Positions 22,642-30,720 of a stretch of DNA of 34,247 bases are shown here, piece after piece (the stretch's first letter is position 1; each line of letters begins with the position of its first letter). Both the position numbers and the translations under genes were made by a program. The notes beneath the pieces are model-generated. The model was given only the letters and a program-made list of their open reading frames with translations. It was not told where the DNA came from and searched no databases. This stretch comes from Thermodesulfobacteriota bacterium (GTDB lineage: Bacteria; Desulfobacterota; Dissulfuribacteria; Dissulfuribacterales; QOAL01): the NCBI GenBank assembly GCA_013154175.1, contig JAADCZ010000042.1, forward strand, positions 1 to 34,247. Direction: 5' to 3'.

Positions 22642-23498
22642 GCTGTGATGTAGGCATAGTAAACTATGGCAATTTTCAGGGCCTCGGTCGATGTCTGGAA
22701 AGCCTTTTCAGCGTGGAGACACCCCTTCCTGGAAGGGTTTTCGTGGTGGAAAATGGGCCAAATGACATCCCCGCTGAACTTTCTGCCAGATTTCCAAGTG
22801 TAAGATTCCATAAGAATCGGCAAAACCTGGGCTTTGCCCGGGGGTGCAACCAAATAATTGAAGGCTCGAGGGCCCCATTCATTTGCTTTCTGAACCCTGA
22901 TACCATCCTTGAGAGACCTTTCATAGCCAGGGGTGCAAAGTGGCTCCTGGATCACAGGGATGTCGCTGTTCTTGGGCCAAAGATCATAGACCCTGACGGA
23001 AGGGTACAGGGTTCAGCCCGTGGGTTTCCAACCCTCGCCACTGCCTTTTTTGGCAGAACCTCCATTCTCACACGCCTTTTTCCCCACAACAGTCTTGCCA
23101 GAAGGAATATCAAGACCTTGGCCGCGGGTGATGGGCCCCAGGAGGTTGACTGGGTCTCTGGTGCCTGCATGATAGTCAGGCGCCAGGCCATTGATGAGGT
23201 TGGCGGCCTCGATGAAGGCTTTTTTATGTACTGGGAGGATTGCGACTGGTGCACCCGCTTTCGGCAAAGGGGCTGGAAGGTGGTGTATCATCCAGGCATT
23301 GGCCCTGTGATTCACGAGGCGGGCTCGTGTAGCAAAAATGTTCGCCTTCGCAGCCTTTACTGGTTCCACAAGAGCGCTGCAAGACTATACTTGAAGTATG
23401 ACACCTCCCCACTGAGGCTTGGCTCTGCCTTAGCCATAGGCGGAAGCCTGCTCAGGTTCTTGCTTTTTCTTCCAAAGACCCTCCTGCCATCTAGGTAG
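22626..23498 (+). CDS. Family 2 glycosyltransferase (rhamnosyltransferase-like)
   Basis: A 290-residue GT-A fold glycosyltransferase. Typical segments are VGIVNYGN at the start, FVVENGPND, RQNLGFARGCNQII, the metal-binding FLNPDTIL (in place of DXD), GAKWLLDHRDVAVLGPKIIDPDG, WVSGACMIVRRQAIDEVGGLDEGFFMYWEDCDWCTR with the catalytic-base region, and a C-terminal hydrophobic stretch that may touch the membrane. Related enzymes transfer rhamnose or other sugars to cell-surface polysaccharides. No other polysaccharide gene is adjacent. It overlaps the response regulator gene by 16 bases in another frame, so it is probably co-transcribed with the two-component pair. Confidence 0.88.
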   Translation: MGNPVSCDVGIVNYGNFQGLGRCLESLFSVETPLPGRVFVVENGPNDIPAELSARFPSVRFHKNRQNLGFARGCNQIIEGSRAPFICFLNPDTILERPFIARGAKWLLDHRDVAVLGPKIIDPDGRVQGSARGFPTLATAFFGRTSILTRLFPHNSLARRNIKTLAAGDGPQEVDWVSGACMIVRRQAIDEVGGLDEGFFMYWEDCDWCTRFRQRGWKVVYHPGIGPVIHEAGSCSKNVRLRSLYWFHKSAARLYLKYDTSPLRLGSALAIGGSLLRFLLFLPKTLLPSR

Positions 23499-23535
23499 GT
23501 TTCAAGGGATTTTCTGGTAGCACGAAATAAAAATA

Positions 23536-23564
23536 TTGACTACAAAATCTTAATGTCGTATCAT
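23536..23564 (+). promoter_or_regulatory. Sigma-70-type promoter of the nickel/cobalt transporter operon
   Basis: TTGACT (23536-23541) and TATCAT (23559-23564) are separated by 17 bases. Initiation near 23571 would leave a leader of about 157 bases before the first gene. Confidence 0.65.
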
Positions 23565-23570
23565 TTTCTT

Positions 23571-23727
23571 TTATTGATTTCCGCCCCCTAAATAATTTTC
23601 GTGGGGTGATGGTTCGGGGCGGTTTATGAGCCCTTGAGCATCGAGTCCTAGGGATGTAGAAACGTGCAAGACGGTAATTTGCTGTTCTTTCCTGGGAGAG
23701 GAATAGGTATGAAAGGGATCTAGTATC
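23571..23727 (+). promoter_or_regulatory. Long leader of the nickel/cobalt transporter operon with hairpin and mini-frame
   Basis: CCGCCCC (about 23580-23586) can pair with GGGGCGG (about 23615-23621) around a loop that also holds GTGGGG, so alternative folds are possible. Near the 3' end GGGAGAGG precedes a four-codon frame, ATG AAA GGG ATC TAG (23709-23723), four bases before the transporter ATG. I could not match the leader to a cobalamin, Moco, NiCo or c-di-GMP riboswitch from memory. Confidence 0.4.
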
Positions 23728-24978
23728 ATGCACATTTCTGAAGGAATTTTAAGTGTGCCAGTCTTGACTGCAGGCGCACTGGTGACAGTAACTGGTTTAG
23801 CGATTGGTATAAAGAGGGTGAAGCCCGCCGATATACCCAAGGTAGCTCTCCTCACGGCAGCCTTTTTTGTGGCAAGTCTCATCCACGTTCCCATTGGACC
23901 ATCCAACGCACATCTGGTGCTGAATGGTCTTTTGGGCGTATTGCTCGGCTGGGCTGCCTTTCCTGCCATATTCATTGGACTCCTTCTGCAAGCGGTGCTC
24001 TTTCAGTTCGGCGGGCTAACTACCCTTGGGGTCAATACAGCAAATATAGCCATCCCAGGAATTTTCTTCGGACTCTTGGCGCGCAGATTCATGAGCCTTG
24101 ACAGGCCGGTCTTCTCCGCGGTCCTTGCAGGAATTGCAGGGGGGCTGAGCATCTTGGGTTCGGGGCTCCTGGTGGCGATGAGTCTCGGGTTGTCTGGAGA
24201 CAGTTTTTCCCTGGTTTCAAAGATAATCTTTACTGCCCACGTTCCAATTGCAGTAATTGAGGCCCTTGTCACAGGCTTTATAATCAGATTCCTCATGAAG
24301 GTGAAACCTGAAATAATAGGTCTTACCTTTGAATCGAGACAGCCCTTGGCCAGACACATGACTGCGGTGACGACCTTGCTGTTCGCCCTTGTCTTGGTGC
24401 TTTTGCCAACTCGGGCCAGTTGTCACAGGGTCAATGTGTTTGCCTGGTTTGACGGGGACAAGGTTACTGGAACTGCATATTTTTCAAGTGGAAGGCCAGC
24501 AGTGGCTTCCAAGTTGCTCGTAAGAAATCTCGAAACAGGCAAGGAATTTGAACTCACCACCGGCTCCAAGGGCGAGTTCTCCTTTGTGCCAGAGGGCCCG
24601 GGCAAATATGAAATTGAGCTCTATGCAGGGGAGGGCCACAAGGCTACCACTGCCGTACTGGTGAAACCGTCCACCGAGGGCACCGGGGCTCTGGACAAAA
24701 AAAAACCCCTTTTCGCTGCTAGCGCAGATCCTCCACTGTCACACCAGGATGTGGCACAAGGTGGCCCTTCAAATGATACCGGGGCTGTCCAGTGCAAGGA
24801 CATTGGCAAGGTCGTAGATCGTATTCTGGCAAAGAGACTCGAGCCAATCAAGGCAGAGCTCCAGCGCCTTGCCATGGCCCAAAACCGTGTAACCGTTAAG
24901 GATGTGGTTGCAGGGCTTGGATATATCGTGGGAATAATGGGCATCTGGGCCTACATATCATCTAGAAAGGGTGGCTAG
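23728..24978 (+). CDS. cbiM: ECF-type nickel/cobalt transporter, M component fused to a NikL-like extracytoplasmic component
   Basis: A 416-residue protein. Residues 1 to about 215 are the CbiM/NikM substrate-binding membrane component, with the diagnostic N-terminus MHISEG (the N-terminal amine and His2 are metal ligands in the family) and the segment HVPIGPSNAHLVLNG. The fixed MHISEG start supports ATG 23728. After another helix (about 219-232) comes an exported Ig-like or carbohydrate-binding-like domain (RVNVFAWFDGDKVTGTAYF...PEGPGKYEIELYAGEGHKA), a linker, a helical KVVDRILAKRLEPIKAELQ segment and a final membrane helix. That second half has the layout of the NikL auxiliary component, usually a separate gene. 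Ni2+ versus Co2+ cannot be decided from sequence; a NikL-type part favours nickel. Confidence 0.88.
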   Translation: MHISEGILSVPVLTAGALVTVTGLAIGIKRVKPADIPKVALLTAAFFVASLIHVPIGPSNAHLVLNGLLGVLLGWAAFPAIFIGLLLQAVLFQFGGLTTLGVNTANIAIPGIFFGLLARRFMSLDRPVFSAVLAGIAGGLSILGSGLLVAMSLGLSGDSFSLVSKIIFTAHVPIAVIEALVTGFIIRFLMKVKPEIIGLTFESRQPLARHMTAVTTLLFALVLVLLPTRASCHRVNVFAWFDGDKVTGTAYFSSGRPAVASKLLVRNLETGKEFELTTGSKGEFSFVPEGPGKYEIELYAGEGHKATTAVLVKPSTEGTGALDKKKPLFAASADPPLSHQDVAQGGPSNDTGAVQCKDIGKVVDRILAKRLEPIKAELQRLAMAQNRVTVKDVVAGLGYIVGIMGIWAYISSRKGG

Positions 24979-24986
24979 GATATAAG

Positions 24987-25748
24987 ATGACATGCGAACG
25001 CATGGCAAAGGGGGAGTCTCTCTTGCACCTTGCCGACCCAAGGGTGAAGATTATTGCAGCATTGGTGCTCTCCCTAGAGCTGGTATTCCTGGAATGCCTT
25101 CTTGCCCTTATTATCGCCCTCCTTTGTGCCATCCTGATGCTTCTCATCACAGATATCGACAAGAGGCTTCTTGCCAAGAGGCTGGCAATAGTAAATGTTT
25201 TTCTGGTGTTTCTCTGGCTTGTCATACCAATAAGCACGCCGGGGGATTCCATTTTCAGGTGGGGGCCACTTAACATAACGGACAGGGGAGTTTTCCTCTG
25301 CACCCTCATAACAGTCAAGTGTAACGCCATTGTCATGTTCAATATTGCCCTTCTTTCTACTTCCTCCATTTTTTCCCTTGCCCATGCCCTGGATCACCTG
25401 AAGGTACCCCCCGTACTTGTCCAGCTTTTCTTCTTTTCATGGCGTTATCTACACGTTCTAGAGGAGGAATATGCCAGAATAAAGCGTGCAGCCCTTCTTA
25501 GAGGCTTTCAACCTGGATCAAATCTGTTAACCTACAAAACCTATGCGAACATCCTTGGAACCCTGTTCGTTCGAAGTTATGACAGGGGGCAAAGGGTCTA
25601 TTGGGCAATGGTGTGCCGGGGCTTCAATGGCACCTTTTGGCTCTTGTCCCACTTTGAACTGAAGCCAAGGGATTTCTTTCTGATTCTTTGGACTCTGGTT
25701 CTGGCATCGTCTTTGATTTTTTTGCAGTGGAGTATGAATTGTCACTGA
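24987..25748 (+). CDS. cbiQ: ECF transporter transmembrane (T) component CbiQ/NikQ
   Basis: A 253-residue inner-membrane protein with several hydrophobic helices and the two coupling-helix signatures of the family: AALLRGFQPG and RVYWAMVCRGFNG, which contact the ATPase subunit. It begins 8 bases after the M component and its end overlaps the ATPase gene. It links metal binding by the M component to ATP hydrolysis by the O component. Confidence 0.93.
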   Translation: MTCERMAKGESLLHLADPRVKIIAALVLSLELVFLECLLALIIALLCAILMLLITDIDKRLLAKRLAIVNVFLVFLWLVIPISTPGDSIFRWGPLNITDRGVFLCTLITVKCNAIVMFNIALLSTSSIFSLAHALDHLKVPPVLVQLFFFSWRYLHVLEEEYARIKRAALLRGFQPGSNLLTYKTYANILGTLFVRSYDRGQRVYWAMVCRGFNGTFWLLSHFELKPRDFFLILWTLVLASSLIFLQWSMNCH

Positions 25749-26419
25749 TTAGGCTTGATAATATCTCTTTTGGATATCCAAATTGCGGGCAGGTTTTGAA
25801 AGGGCTTGATTTTGTCGTGGAAAAAGGCGACAGAATCGCCCTTACCGGAGGCAACGGAGCAGGCAAGACCACTTTGTTTCACATCATTTTGGGCCTTCTG
25901 ACGCCCCAGTCAGGGCGGGTCCTCCTGTTTGGAAAAGAGTGCAGGGAAGAGGAGGACTTCAAAGAGCCCAGGAAGAAGATTGGCCTCCTCTTTCAGGACC
26001 CTGACGATCAGCTCTTTTCCCCCTCTGTCATAGAAGATGTCAGTTTCGGCCCACTGAATCTTGGCATGTCCCGGGAGGATGCCCTGGCCGTTTCGAGGAA
26101 GTGGCTGGATAGGCTTGGCATTGCCCATCTTGAGAAAAGGGTGCCCTATGAACTTTCTGGCGGCGAGAAGAAACTGGTGGCCCTTGCATCAATTTTGGCA
26201 ATGGAGCCAAGGGTTCTGCTTCTTGATGAGCCAATGGCAGGTCTTGAAAGCCAGGCAATAAAGAGGTTTCTTTCCACTGTGGAAAAGGGAGACTTTGATG
26301 CAGTGGTTATAATCACCCACATGCCCCAAATGCTAGGTAGCCTAGTGAATAAGAAATTGCGCCTGGAAGAAGGGAAGCTGAAAGAGGTACTGAGTCCTAC
26401 TGACGAGCCTCTTTGTTGA
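25739..26419 (+). CDS. cbiO: ECF transporter ATPase CbiO/NikO
   Basis: An ABC ATPase of about 226 residues. Walker A is GGNGAGKTT, the Q-loop is LLFQDPDDQLF, the signature is LSGGEKK and Walker B with the catalytic Glu is VLLLDEPMAGLES; a switch histidine lies in VIITHMPQM. I chose TTG 25739, with GGAG 6 bases upstream, giving an N-terminus SLIRLDNISFGYP typical of the family and a 10-base overlap with the T component. GTG 25727 or TTG 25688 would extend further into it. Its 3' end overlaps the end of the opposing hisA gene by 23 bases. Confidence 0.92.
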   Translation: MSLIRLDNISFGYPNCGQVLKGLDFVVEKGDRIALTGGNGAGKTTLFHIILGLLTPQSGRVLLFGKECREEEDFKEPRKKIGLLFQDPDDQLFSPSVIEDVSFGPLNLGMSREDALAVSRKWLDRLGIAHLEKRVPYELSGGEKKLVALASILAMEPRVLLLDEPMAGLESQAIKRFLSTVEKGDFDAVVIITHMPQMLGSLVNKKLRLEEGKLKEVLSPTDEPLC

Positions 26420-27167
26420 AACGAACAACCTCCTGGAACGTGACCCCGCTTCCACCAAAGATATCCAGTGCGCTTCCAATGGTCAGGTCGATCCTGTCGC
26501 GCCCCCTTTCCTTGACTGCATAGGCATCCTCAATGGACTTTGCCCCCCCTGCATAGGTGGTTGGAATGGGGGAGAAGTCTGCAAGCATCTCCACTAGAGT
26601 GAGATCCACTCCCAAACACTTTCCTTCCACATCTACGCCATGAACCAGGAATTCGTCACAATAGGAGGCCAGTCGCTCCAGGGTATCCCTTGTGATTTCT
26701 TCTTGAGTGAATTTCTGCCACCGGTTGGTGACAACGAAGTATCTTCCATCCTTCTTTCTGCAGCTAAGATCCAGGACGAGCCTTTCCTTGCCCGTTACTT
26801 CCACCAAGGAGCGGAGCCGCTCCATGTCCAATCGGCCCTGATAGAAGACAAAAGAGGTGACTATGACATGGCTTGCACCGCTATCGAGCCAAAACTTTGC
26901 ATTGGCATCTGTAATGCCTCCCCCTACCTGCATGCCACCTGGCCAGGCCTGCAGGGCCTCGAGTGCTGCCTCCTCGTTTCCGGGCCCAAGCATGATAATG
27001 TGGCCCCCGGTCAGGTCATGCTCACGAAAGAGCCTTGCGTAATAGCCTGGCGGTTTGGTGGAGACAAAATTTTCCTTGAGGGCATCCCTTTTTGAATCTG
27101 AAAGGGTGGAGCCAACTATCTGTTTTACCTTTCCGCCGTGTATGTCTATGCAGGGTCTAATCTTCAT
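26397..27167 (-). CDS. hisA: Eukaryote-type phosphoribosylformimino-AICAR ribotide isomerase (HIS6-like HisA)
   Basis: This TIM-barrel isomerase carries out the fourth step of histidine synthesis (ProFAR to PRFAR). The 256-residue sequence resembles yeast HIS6 rather than usual bacterial HisA. Shared segments include PCIDIHGGKVKQIVGSTL, NFVSTKPPGYYARLF, HIIMLGPGNEEAALEAL, MQVGGGITDANAKFWL, RLVLDLSCRKKDG, YAGGAKSIEDA and DLTIGSALDIFGG. The start is ATG 27167, which overlaps the metVF stop by 11 bases; an ATG at 27185 is possible but buried deeper in metVF. Bacteria with this variant are a minority. It is the last gene of the minus-strand operon. Confidence 0.92.
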   Translation of the reverse strand: MKIRPCIDIHGGKVKQIVGSTLSDSKRDALKENFVSTKPPGYYARLFREHDLTGGHIIMLGPGNEEAALEALQAWPGGMQVGGGITDANAKFWLDSGASHVIVTSFVFYQGRLDMERLRSLVEVTGKERLVLDLSCRKKDGRYFVVTNRWQKFTQEEITRDTLERLASYCDEFLVHGVDVEGKCLGVDLTLVEMLADFSPIPTTYAGGAKSIEDAYAVKERGRDRIDLTIGSALDIFGGSGVTFQEVVRFNKEARQ

Positions 27168-28725
27168 TTTTCTCAGTTCCGTCAATATGGTGATGATCCT
27201 TGCCCAGGTAGAAGTTCAGCCACGAAGAACGCCTGTCGAGGGCCCAGTCCCGAGGGGGAAGGATGGTCTGCTCCCTGAAAAGGATGTCCAGATCCCAAGA
27301 GGCCCTTTCAAACTGCCTCACGAACAAGCACCGTTTCTCCTTGGGTAACACCTCGCACCATCCGTTTTGGCTGCCTCCACACGGGCCATTTACCAACTTC
27401 TTGGCACATTGTGACTGTGGGCAAATGAATTCAATGTCTCCCAGGTAGCAGTCGCCACATCTTTGGCAATCATAGAGAAGTTCCTTTATGAAATATTCAA
27501 ACTTGGCAAGCCATGATGCGCAGCCCCTTTGTGCGCAAAAGTGTGCAAACCTCTTTGCATATCCATAAAGCCCCTTTCCTGGCTCGAAGATGAGTTCATG
27601 GATGACCTTTCCAATGAGGTAGCCGGGGCTGAATGACCTAAAGGGCCTTGGTTTGAGGGATATGAGAGAGGGCTTGTTTAGCCCGCTCTTTGAATCTGCA
27701 TGAAATATGAAGGAATTCCACTCCTCTGGGAACAGAAACTCCTCAACGAGCGACGGCCAGTTGTGGGAATAGTCTTCGGCCTTTGAGATTACATGGGCAA
27801 TGTGTTCATACTCGAGGCCAGGGCCGCTGAGATGTATGCCCTGATAACCCAGGCCATAGAGCAGGGCAACGAGTTTGGCAGCCTTGTCCAGGCGAACATC
27901 CAGAGAACCGCCAGATGCCTCGAGCTCCCGAAGGTAGCGGGTCGGCATGGTGCAGCCAGGTATCACGTTGTTATGGATTATTTTGGCAAGTCGCAGGTTT
28001 GGAATGAGTACTGTTCCAAGCAATGGGACGCCAGGGGCTATCCTGTCCAGCAGGAGCCTTACCTCTTGGTATTTTCTTATGTCATAGCCCATCTGGGTTA
28101 TTACGTACTTGGCCCCTGCCTGTATCTTCCTCTTGAGCTTTATGTATTGTTGCACCTGTTCTGGAAGGGTGCGTTTGAAGGGGGAGACGACGCAGCCTGC
28201 ATAAAAGTCCATTGGCTCAAGGCGCACCCCGCCACCAAGGGCCTTGCTGTGGATCACGAGCCCCTTTCTCATCTCCTGGATCATGGATAGCACGAGCACT
28301 GAATCCAGATCGAACACAGGCTTTGCCCGACCCTTGTAGCCGTACCTTGGAAAGTCCCCAGTAAGGACGAGCAGTGTGTTCAGGCCTGTGCGATCCAGTT
28401 CAAATAGTTCCGACTCGATGAGATTGCGGTTTTTGTCCTTGCATGAAAAATGGATGATGGGCGCTATGCCAAGGGCCTTTATCTCTGTGCCCAAGGAGCG
28501 GGGAGTAAGGGCAGGGTGGCCTCCGGCGTTTTCCGTGATGGAAAGGGCGCATACCCGCCCGTGGTCTGCCGCCTCCCTGGCAAACCTTATGATGTCGTCC
28601 AGGGCCTTGCCCTTTGAGGCCCTTGCCGGGACGAGCTCAAAGGTGAACACAAGGCGTGAGAAGCCCGAGGCGTGTTCGTCTGGCCTCGGAGGCATCATGC
28701 ACTGTTCGAGGGCTGTTCTCAACAT
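27157..28725 (-). CDS. metF: Methylenetetrahydrofolate reductase fused to MetV-type zinc/Fe-S domain (MetVF)
   Basis: A 522-residue protein in two parts. Residues about 20-320 form the MetF-like TIM barrel (VFTFELVPARAS, ALSITENAGGHPALTP, LLVLTGDFP, AKYVITQMGYD). Residues about 400-480 hold a Cys-rich module reading CQRCGDCYL, FICPQSQCAKKLVNGPCGGS and GWCEV, the signature of the MetV / MTHFR C-terminal domain of acetogens and sulfate reducers. There MetV is often a separate subunit; here it is fused. The enzyme reduces methylene-THF to methyl-THF for methionine synthesis or the methyl branch of the Wood-Ljungdahl pathway, and the electron donor (NADH or ferredoxin via partners) is not evident. 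It starts 13 bases after selB. Confidence 0.9.
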   Translation of the reverse strand: MLRTALEQCMMPPRPDEHASGFSRLVFTFELVPARASKGKALDDIIRFAREAADHGRVCALSITENAGGHPALTPRSLGTEIKALGIAPIIHFSCKDKNRNLIESELFELDRTGLNTLLVLTGDFPRYGYKGRAKPVFDLDSVLVLSMIQEMRKGLVIHSKALGGGVRLEPMDFYAGCVVSPFKRTLPEQVQQYIKLKRKIQAGAKYVITQMGYDIRKYQEVRLLLDRIAPGVPLLGTVLIPNLRLAKIIHNNVIPGCTMPTRYLRELEASGGSLDVRLDKAAKLVALLYGLGYQGIHLSGPGLEYEHIAHVISKAEDYSHNWPSLVEEFLFPEEWNSFIFHADSKSGLNKPSLISLKPRPFRSFSPGYLIGKVIHELIFEPGKGLYGYAKRFAHFCAQRGCASWLAKFEYFIKELLYDCQRCGDCYLGDIEFICPQSQCAKKLVNGPCGGSQNGWCEVLPKEKRCLFVRQFERASWDLDILFREQTILPPRDWALDRRSSWLNFYLGKDHHHIDGTEKNED

Positions 28726-28738
28726 AGGGGCAGCCTTG

Positions 28739-30718
28739 CTATGACTTTGACCTCAAGCGTCTTTTGTCTCCGATCCTGATGGTAACCTTCTTTGAGTCCA
28801 GATATTCCAGAAGTGGTATCATAAATTTTCTTGAAAGACCTCCGCAGAGCTTTCTGAATTCAGGTACGGACATTTCCTGGTGTTCCTTGAGATAATCAAC
28901 GACCCTTTGCTGAATGTCCTCGAGGGCATCTGGATGATAAAAGATTCCATCCTTTACCTTGACGAGTTTGCCCTCTCTTACAAGGAGGAGAAAGAACTGT
29001 TTGGCCTGTTCCTTGTCGCCATTTGGGCCCACTGCCTTCTCGATTGCTTCATCCATGGAAGGGGGTAAGAGACCCGCCTCCTTGAATATCTTTTCCAGTT
29101 TGGCCTTTATCCGTTCTTCCTCACCCTTGAGCTTGATCTTGTGGGTGGAAAGCCTGACGCTGTCCTTGTCTGAGGCAATCTTGCCCTTGCGACTTAGACC
29201 TTCCAGGACCTTGTTGAAAAGCTTTTGTATGGGGACCTTGGACGTGGCATCAAGACCACGGGAAACCCCTGTGCGTGTTGAGGCAGTCACTGGAAAGAGC
29301 TTGGACTTCAACTCCTCCTTGGGCATCGCCTCCACCAGGGGATTGTTCTTGTGGTATTCTTCCAGAATGGAAAGGGTCCGTTCCATGAGGTCCTCCAGGA
29401 CCTTCATGGCCACGAAGCGATCCTCTGCATCGAATTTTATTATCTTTCCAGAGCTGAGAAGGCCATCCAGGAGTTTCTTCAGGGTCTTTCCATAAAAACC
29501 TGTACGAATGGCGAGCTCTGAGCGTGAAAGGCCCCTGTAGCCTGCGTTTTTAAGGTGGATTTCAATGATTTCTTCTGGCTCACCCTTGGCGAGTCGTTCC
29601 AGCTCCTTCCACATCCACTCCTTGTGACGCTTCCTCTTTCGTGGAAGGGGGTTGAGTATGCGGCCTCCACCAATGGTGCGGATGGGCGAATAGGAGCGGA
29701 TGACGTACCTGTCCCCGGGAAGGACTGCCACAGGTTCTTCCAGCTTTATCTGGCAGTAGTTCATTGTGCCAGGTTCGATCTCGTCTTCCTTTAGAAGTAT
29801 TCTGCCAATGACCTCTGCGGTGCCCACGTGGAGCCTTACGGGCGCCCGATGTTTGAGGGGCTTTGCAGCACTCTTTAGATAATAGAACTCGAGGTCCAGG
29901 AGGTAGCTTGGCTGAAGGGAGGAGGGCAGGGCAACCACCATGCCCCTTTGAACCATCTCCTTTGAGATTCCTTGAAGGTTCAGGGCGGTTCTGAGCCCCG
30001 GCACGGTTGTTTCGCTCTCCTTGCCGTGTATCTGGATGTTTCTGATCCGGCTTTCGTGGCCTGGAGGGTAAATGGTGACCTCATCCCCAACAGAGGCAGT
30101 TCCGGATATGGCCGTACCAGTGACCACGGTGCCAAAGCCCTTCATCACAAAGCTTCGGTCCACAGGAAGCCTGAAGGGGCCCTTTACCTGCCGCCCAGGT
30201 ATCTTGGCAATTATCCTGTCCAGTTCCTTTAGGAGTTCATCTAGGCCTTGGCCAGTCACGGCCGAGACAGGGATGATTGGGCTGTCTTCGAGGAACGTCC
30301 CCTTAAGAAAATCCCGGACATCATCCCGCACGAGCTCCAGCCACTCCTCGTCCACCATATCTGCCTTGGTAAGCACCACGAGGCCATGTTTGACGCCAAG
30401 GAGCTGGCATATCTCAAGATGTTCCTTGGTCTGGGGCATCACACCCTCGTCGGCTGCAATCACAAGGGCCACGAGATCGACTCCGGCAACACCTGCCACC
30501 ATGTTTTTCACGAACCGCTCGTGGCCTGGCACATCCACCACACCCACCGAGACCCCGGATGGCAGATCCAGCTTGGCAAAACCCAGCTCAATGGTGATGC
30601 CCCGCTCCTTCTCCTCCTTCAGACGGTCGGTGTCCGTACCGGTAAGCGCCTTGACCAGGGTCGTCTTACCGTGGTCGATGTGGCCTGCAGTGCCTATGAT
30701 TACAGTCTTGGTTTCCAA
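28739..30718 (-). CDS. selB: Selenocysteine-specific elongation factor SelB
   Basis: A 659-residue translational GTPase. The G domain shows [19 protein letters not shown], the switch I region [26 protein letters not shown] and [12 protein letters not shown]-Tu-like domains II-III follow ([38 protein letters not shown]). The long C-terminal part (about 390-659) consists of winged-helix modules, ending [23 protein letters not shown], which bind the SECIS hairpin. This tail separates SelB from EF-Tu. It begins with TTG 30718, two bases after the metG stop, so it is translated from a housekeeping operon. selA, selD and selC are not in the window. Its presence directly supports Sec decoding of the TGA at 10428. 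Confidence 0.96.
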   Translation of the reverse strand: METKTVIIGTAGHIDHGKTTLVKALTGTDTDRLKEEKERGITIELGFAKLDLPSGVSVGVVDVPGHERFVKNMVAGVAGVDLVALVIAADEGVMPQTKEHLEICQLLGVKHGLVVLTKADMVDEEWLELVRDDVRDFLKGTFLEDSPIIPVSAVTGQGLDELLKELDRIIAKIPGRQVKGPFRLPVDRSFVMKGFGTVVTGTAISGTASVGDEVTIYPPGHESRIRNIQIHGKESETTVPGLRTALNLQGISKEMVQRGMVVALPSSLQPSYLLDLEFYYLKSAAKPLKHRAPVRLHVGTAEVIGRILLKEDEIEPGTMNYCQIKLEEPVAVLPGDRYVIRSYSPIRTIGGGRILNPLPRKRKRHKEWMWKELERLAKGEPEEIIEIHLKNAGYRGLSRSELAIRTGFYGKTLKKLLDGLLSSGKIIKFDAEDRFVAMKVLEDLMERTLSILEEYHKNNPLVEAMPKEELKSKLFPVTASTRTGVSRGLDATSKVPIQKLFNKVLEGLSRKGKIASDKDSVRLSTHKIKLKGEEERIKAKLEKIFKEAGLLPPSMDEAIEKAVGPNGDKEQAKQFFLLLVREGKLVKVKDGIFYHPDALEDIQQRVVDYLKEHQEMSVPEFRKLCGGLSRKFMIPLLEYLDSKKVTIRIGDKRRLRSKS

Positions 30719-30720
30719 TT

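Noticed and set aside
21807-22955. Long minus-strand open frame opposite the response regulator
   Set aside because: Ser/Arg-rich translation without family features, exactly antisense to a well-supported NtrC gene.
29661-29673. GCCTCCACCA copy in selB as an attachment-site repeat of the tmRNA end
   Set aside because: Ten-base chance match inside a conserved coding region over 22 kb away, without flanking similarity.
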